Below the pieces are notes generated by a model that did not search any database, was not told where the DNA came from, and saw only the letters and a list, made by a program, of their open reading frames with translations. Below are positions 7,256 to 10,761 of a stretch of 10,761 nucleotides of DNA, piece by piece (position 1 is the stretch's first letter; each line of letters begins with the position of its first letter). The position numbers and the translations under genes were made by a program. Origin of the DNA: Chrysochromulina parva (taxonomy: Eukaryota; Haptophyta; Prymnesiales; Chrysochromulinaceae); assembly GCA_002887195.1 (NCBI GenBank), contig PJAB01002044.1, positions 1 through 10,761 on the forward strand. Reading direction: 5' to 3'.

Positions 7256-7880
7256 TCATTTCTTCGCCTTCTTAGTAATCGGCACATCCTCATCTGACGA
7301 ATTTTCGTCGACTGCGAGACGACGCGGGCAAGGCGAGCACGGCGCACGTCAGACAGAGGCGGCGCGGGCAAGGCGAGCAGGGTCGGCCGGCAAGCTTGTC
7401 GCCGCGCGCACTGGCGTGACGAGACGGAAAGCGGCAGGCGGTACCTGGCCTCTTGGCTGGAGGCTTGCTGCTGGCGGCGGGCTTCTTGGTGGCGGCGGGC
7501 TTCTTCTTCTCCTCAAACTCCTCGTCACTCGAGTCTTCCTTGGCGATGGTGGCCTTTGACTTGGACGGTGGCGGCTTCTTTGCTGGTGCCTTGCTCTTGG
7601 GCTTGCTCTCAAAGTCGTCGTCGTTCGCGGCGGGTTTGCTGGGCTTCTTGGCCGCCGTGGGCTTTGAAGACGGTGCCGACTTGCCCAGCTTCTTGATCAT
7701 CGCCTTCGCCTCGTCCTCGCCGCCTGGCAGCAGCCCGTACTGCAGCAGCCATCGTTGCGCCATCTCGCTCTCTGGCCGCTGCCTCAGCAAGGACTGATAG
7801 AAGTTCGTGAGCGCCTCGGTGTCCGCAGCATTAGGGTCGAGCTCCTTCGTCTGGCCGGGTAGGAAGTCTTCCTTAGGCAT
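7256..7880 (-). CDS. Small Lys/Ser/Pro-rich basic protein, two exons
   Basis: Exon 1 runs from the ATG at 7880 to 7445; exon 2 from 7311 to 7256, ending in TGA. The spliced product is 163 residues. Residues 1-55 look like a compact helical domain (ALTNFYQSLLRQRPESEMAQ, then RWLLQYGLLP). The rest is Lys/Ala/Pro/Ser-rich and disordered, with acidic islands NDDDFES and EDSSDEEFEE. The tail is DENSSDEDVPITKKAKK: an acidic casein-kinase-2-like stretch followed by a basic, nuclear-signal-like end. I do not recognise the family. Composition suggests a nuclear, chromatin- or nucleic-acid-associated protein (inference). The frame is open upstream but without an ATG, so 7880 is the likely start. It shares its 5' region with the divergent IPT/TIG gene. 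Confidence 0.7.
7312..7444 (-). other. Intron of the small basic-protein gene (GT-AG, 133 nt)
   Basis: The donor CCAG/GTACCG is at 7444 and the acceptor CGTCTCGCAG at 7312. Splicing gives KRP-VDENSSDED in frame and a natural Lys-rich end, while reading through loses it. It has a 17-bp direct repeat (7323-7339 and 7363-7379). Unlike the introns of the W-repeat gene, no exon duplication is seen at its borders. Confidence 0.7.
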
Positions 7881-8052
7881 CACGCCAGCACCGCCGCCTC
7901 GCGATAGAGGACTCCGCCTTTCGCGGAGCACGTGTGAAAGTGCTGTGAACTCTTGAAAAGCGTCAGTGCCCACAAATATGAATACTTGTTTTGAAAGCGG
8001 ATGTACATGTAACCGTTGCGAGAAGCGCGGCGGGAGGAGGTCAAGTTCGCAA
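7881..8052. promoter_or_regulatory. Divergent promoter region
   Basis: Only 172 bp separate the start of the minus-strand basic-protein gene from that of the plus-strand IPT/TIG gene. The region holds a CACGTG box (7929-7934), a short hairpin ctccgc-ctttc-gcggag (7912-7928) and an AT-rich patch around 7973-7995. No certain TATA box or initiator is visible. The call rests on gene arrangement. Confidence 0.45.
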
Positions 8053-10761
8053 ATGGCGCAACTCCTCCGCCGCCTCAGCGTCAGCGTGCAGGCCGTGCTG
8101 CTTGTGGCGGTGGCGACTCGGCAGCAGCAGCACCCTGCGCAGCCGCGCTGGACGGTTGATGCACGCCTGCCATCGCTCGGCCCAGTCGGGCCGCTGCGCG
8201 GCCACCATCAAGGCGGCACGGCGGTCACTGTCTTCGGCGCGGGCTTCGCCTTCAACGGCACGGACCCGGCGAGCGTGCGCTGCTGCTGGGACCATCATCC
8301 GGGCTACGCGCCCTCGCAGATCATAGGATCGCCCACTACGTTTCCGAACCGGTCCACCACGGTCGTCATCGGCGGCGACGGCATCTCGGACTTCGAGACG
8401 GCCGCCGAGGCGCTCGATGATTTTCACGTCGTCTGCCGCTCGCCCGAGCAGATTCCGGGGTATACGCACACGGACGACCTTCTGCTCTCCTTCGGCCGGA
8501 GCTGCAACGAGAGCGCCGGCGCGCTCCTCGACACGCTCGCCGACTTTGAGTACTTTCTCGACCTCGACGCGATGGGTTTGCACTCGGTGCATCCACGCGG
8601 CGGCCCGGTGGATGGCGGCACTGCGGTGGTGGTGCGCGGCGTCGGATACGGCGGCCGCGCACTGCGCTGCCGGTTCGGCTTCTACACGGTGGTCGCCACG
8701 TACGTCGACGCGACCACCCTGCACTGCGTCAGCCCCCGTGTGGACGAGCCTCGCCAAGTGTGGCTTGAGGTGACGCCCGACGACGGCGTCGCCTGGACGC
8801 TTCCGCTGAACTTCACCTTCTACGACACACGCGCGCCGCGGCTGAGCGCCGTCATGCCGCTGGGCGGCCCCTCGCGCGGCGGCGGCGCCATCTACCTCTC
8901 TGGCGCCGGCTTGGCCGACTACGGCGGCCTTGCGGTCCTCCTAGGGAATGGTTCGGAAGCGCAACGGTTGCCAACCTTCCCTCTGAATGAGAGCGTTCTG
9001 ATGGCCTTCGTGCCGAGCAACGCGAGCGAAGGCGTGCACGCGCTCGCAGTCACACTCAACGGCGACGTGCGCGCTCCGGCGGCGCAGACGGCGTCGAGAT
9101 TCGGAACATTGTATGAGCTGCCGCGCCTGAGCGCCGTCCAGAGCTCGACTGCCCTTCGCACGTCGCACGTGGCCGCTAATTGCATCGACGAGGACATGAT
9201 CACGAACATGTGCCACACCGAGCCTGAGCTGACGCCGTGGCTGTCCGTGCAGCTGCCTTCCGACTCGGATGGCGCGCCAGCGCAGGTGAGCCAGATCGTC
9301 ATTTACAATCGGCACGACTGCTGCTGGGATCGGCTCTCGCCCTTCCAGCTGTGGGTCGGCCAGTCTGCAGGCGACTATGAGTCCAGCACGTCGACGCTCT
9401 GCGGGCGTCCGAATCTGAGCGCGCCAGCAACGCGTGGCCCGTTTGAATTCGACTGCGTGCCAGTCGGGGGAGGCAGCGGGCCGCCGCTGCGAGGGAACTA
9501 CGTGACCCTCGTCTTGACGAGAGCTGACGACGGTCCTTCGCCACCGATGCGTATCTTGAACCTTGGGGGTATCCGCGTGTTCTCGCCTTTCTATTCCGAC
9601 CTCGTCGTCGGCTTGCCCACGTACAGAGTCTATTCCGAGGAGCAGTTGCACGTGTCCGAGGTGATGCCGCAGGGCGCGGTCCACAGCGGAGGTACGATGC
9701 TCACGCTCATCGGGCATGGGTTTCGCGATCTCGGCGGGCCGAGCTGCGCCTTTGGAGAGCGGCGCAGCGCGCGCAGCGACCTACCGGTCGATCCGCTTGA
9801 TGGCGATCACAATCGGCCGCCGCGCCTCCATGGAGAACTGATGGAGGTCCTCACGCCCGCGACCATCCTCGGGCCTGCCGAGGCGCGCTGCCGCTCGCCC
9901 ACGGTCCCGATGCATCCTGCCCAGCCTTCGAGGATCGAGTTCCTCTTGAACGGCGACCGCGCGACGAAGACGAACGATGGGCTCCCGTTCACCTTTTATG
10001 GACAGGCGTACGCCGAGCTGGTGGTCAGTGCGATCTCTCCGCTCGGCGCGCCGGTGGCGGGCGGGACGCCGCTCACGCTCTTTGGCTCCGGGTTGGCTGA
10101 TCTTGGCGACGCTCGCGTGCGCTTTGGCCGTTATGGCTCCGTGCAAGCGCGCGTGAGCAGCGACGGACGCAACGTCACGTGCGTGACACCAGCCGTGAGC
10201 TCGGGAGGGGTCGAGCCACTCGCCTTCTCCGCCGACGGCGCCACGTTTGTGCGCACGAGCCTCCAGATCACGCTCTTCGACATAGGCGCCGTGCACCTCT
10301 CGAGGAGGGCACCTCTCGGAGGGCCACTAGTGGGGGGCACGCTCGTCCGTGTGCAGGGCGTTGGCTTCGCTTCACTGCCCGCGGCGTGCTTGTTTGGAGA
10401 GGTCGCCGCCGTCGCCTCGGTGGACAATAGCACGTCGGCGCGCTGCATCGCGCCAGCAGTCAACATCAGCGCCAGTGTGCCCTTCGAGATCTCTCTCAAC
10501 GGAGAGCGTCTAAGCAAGAGGGTCACAGGCAGTGGATTTCGCTTCGCGTACTTCAACGCGTCGGCGGTGAGCGTGTCGGCGACGGCGCCGCTGGGCGGGC
10601 CGTCGGCCGGTGGCACCGTGGTCATGATCAACGGCAGTGGTTTCGCCGACCTCGGCGGCGTGCACTGCCGCTTTGGCGCCGGCGCTGCGGCGACGGTGCC
10701 GGCTACGGTGCGCTCGAGCACGCAGCTCGCGTGCACGAGCCCGCCCGTGCCAGCCGGCGGC
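8053..10761 (+). CDS. Secreted IPT/TIG-repeat protein with a fucolectin-like domain (3' end outside window)
   Basis: There are 903 codons without a stop or visible intron, open at the right edge. Starting at 8053 gives a signal peptide: MAQLLRRLS, then a hydrophobic stretch VQAVLLVAVAT. An in-frame ATG at 7978 would add 25 residues and bury it. IPT/TIG-like domains lie at about 38-170 (diverged), 172-258, 259-355, 529-651, 652-744, 745-836 and 837 onward. Most show the hallmark PLGGPxxGGTxVxxxGxGF. Residues 365-512 form a fucolectin/F5-8C-like lectin domain, with ANCIDED, MCHT, PWLSVQL and IYNRHDCCWDRLSPF. About 13 Asn-X-Ser/Thr sequons and many paired cysteines fit a secreted or cell-surface glycoprotein. 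A role in adhesion or carbohydrate binding is inferred from the domains; the ligand is unknown. A membrane anchor, if any, would lie past the window. Confidence 0.85.
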   Translation, partial: MAQLLRRLSVSVQAVLLVAVATRQQQHPAQPRWTVDARLPSLGPVGPLRGHHQGGTAVTVFGAGFAFNGTDPASVRCCWDHHPGYAPSQIIGSPTTFPNRSTTVVIGGDGISDFETAAEALDDFHVVCRSPEQIPGYTHTDDLLLSFGRSCNESAGALLDTLADFEYFLDLDAMGLHSVHPRGGPVDGGTAVVVRGVGYGGRALRCRFGFYTVVATYVDATTLHCVSPRVDEPRQVWLEVTPDDGVAWTLPLNFTFYDTRAPRLSAVMPLGGPSRGGGAIYLSGAGLADYGGLAVLLGNGSEAQRLPTFPLNESVLMAFVPSNASEGVHALAVTLNGDVRAPAAQTASRFGTLYELPRLSAVQSSTALRTSHVAANCIDEDMITNMCHTEPELTPWLSVQLPSDSDGAPAQVSQIVIYNRHDCCWDRLSPFQLWVGQSAGDYESSTSTLCGRPNLSAPATRGPFEFDCVPVGGGSGPPLRGNYVTLVLTRADDGPSPPMRILNLGGIRVFSPFYSDLVVGLPTYRVYSEEQLHVSEVMPQGAVHSGGTMLTLIGHGFRDLGGPSCAFGERRSARSDLPVDPLDGDHNRPPRLHGELMEVLTPATILGPAEARCRSPTVPMHPAQPSRIEFLLNGDRATKTNDGLPFTFYGQAYAELVVSAISPLGAPVAGGTPLTLFGSGLADLGDARVRFGRYGSVQARVSSDGRNVTCVTPAVSSGGVEPLAFSADGATFVRTSLQITLFDIGAVHLSRRAPLGGPLVGGTLVRVQGVGFASLPAACLFGEVAAVASVDNSTSARCIAPAVNISASVPFEISLNGERLSKRVTGSGFRFAYFNASAVSVSATAPLGGPSAGGTVVMINGSGFADLGGVHCRFGAGAAATVPATVRSSTQLACTSPPVPAGG

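Noticed and set aside
6742..7297. Small open frames of about 90-120 codons in the spacer, on both strands
   Set aside because: No recognisable domain, they overlap each other and the hairpin, and composition fits non-coding DNA.
8041..8757. Minus-strand open frame of 238 codons opposite the lectin/TIG gene
   Set aside because: The plus-strand frame has a signal peptide and clear domains over the same bases, while the antisense frame has none. The same holds for the minus-strand frames at 8941-9717, 9781-10296 and 10131-10736.

Overview
This is a GC-rich nuclear window from a eukaryote. Coding sequence is broken by short spliceosomal introns, exons are full of Ala/Pro/Gly/Arg low complexity, and one gene encodes a large secreted IPT/TIG-repeat protein. 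Very high GC, GC-AG as well as GT-AG introns and a centrin-binding-type W-repeat protein suggest a flagellated, GC-rich alga. A haptophyte is my best guess, but this is inference and no marker gene is present.

Layout. (1) 76-6845, minus strand: one long multi-exon gene. Its first exon (6845-4850) encodes a coiled coil followed by about 18 tryptophan repeats of Sfi1 type. Five small or medium exons continue the coiled coil. A very long, disordered, repeat-rich exon (2691-76) follows. The gene may run off the left edge of the window. (2) 6846-7255: a visibly more AT-rich spacer holding the 5' region of gene 1, the 3' region of gene 2 and a strong hairpin. (3) 7256-7880, minus strand: a two-exon gene for a small, very basic, Lys/Ser/Pro-rich protein with acidic patches, probably nuclear. 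(4) 7881-8052: a compact divergent promoter. (5) 8053 to the right edge, plus strand: an uninterrupted 903-codon open frame with a signal peptide, seven IPT/TIG-like domains and one fucolectin/F5-8C-like lectin domain, still open at the window end.

The unusual part is the intron set of gene 1. Working out the splices that keep the coiled-coil frame gives six introns. In every one, the exon sequence at the donor is repeated just past the acceptor: 22, 20 and 25 bases at three introns, and 6-8 bases at the other three. The introns share 3' modules: a 20-base end present nine times and a 44-base end present at two places. Some contain tandem arrays in which each unit carries its own acceptor and donor. 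This looks like recent intron birth by tandem duplication or by an introner-like mobile element. Exonic tandem repeats in the same gene all have periods divisible by three, whereas the intronic ones do not.

The three genes show no obvious functional link. Gene 2 and gene 3 share a promoter region; gene 1 probably acts at the basal body or centrosome, gene 2 in the nucleus, and gene 3 at the cell surface or outside the cell.
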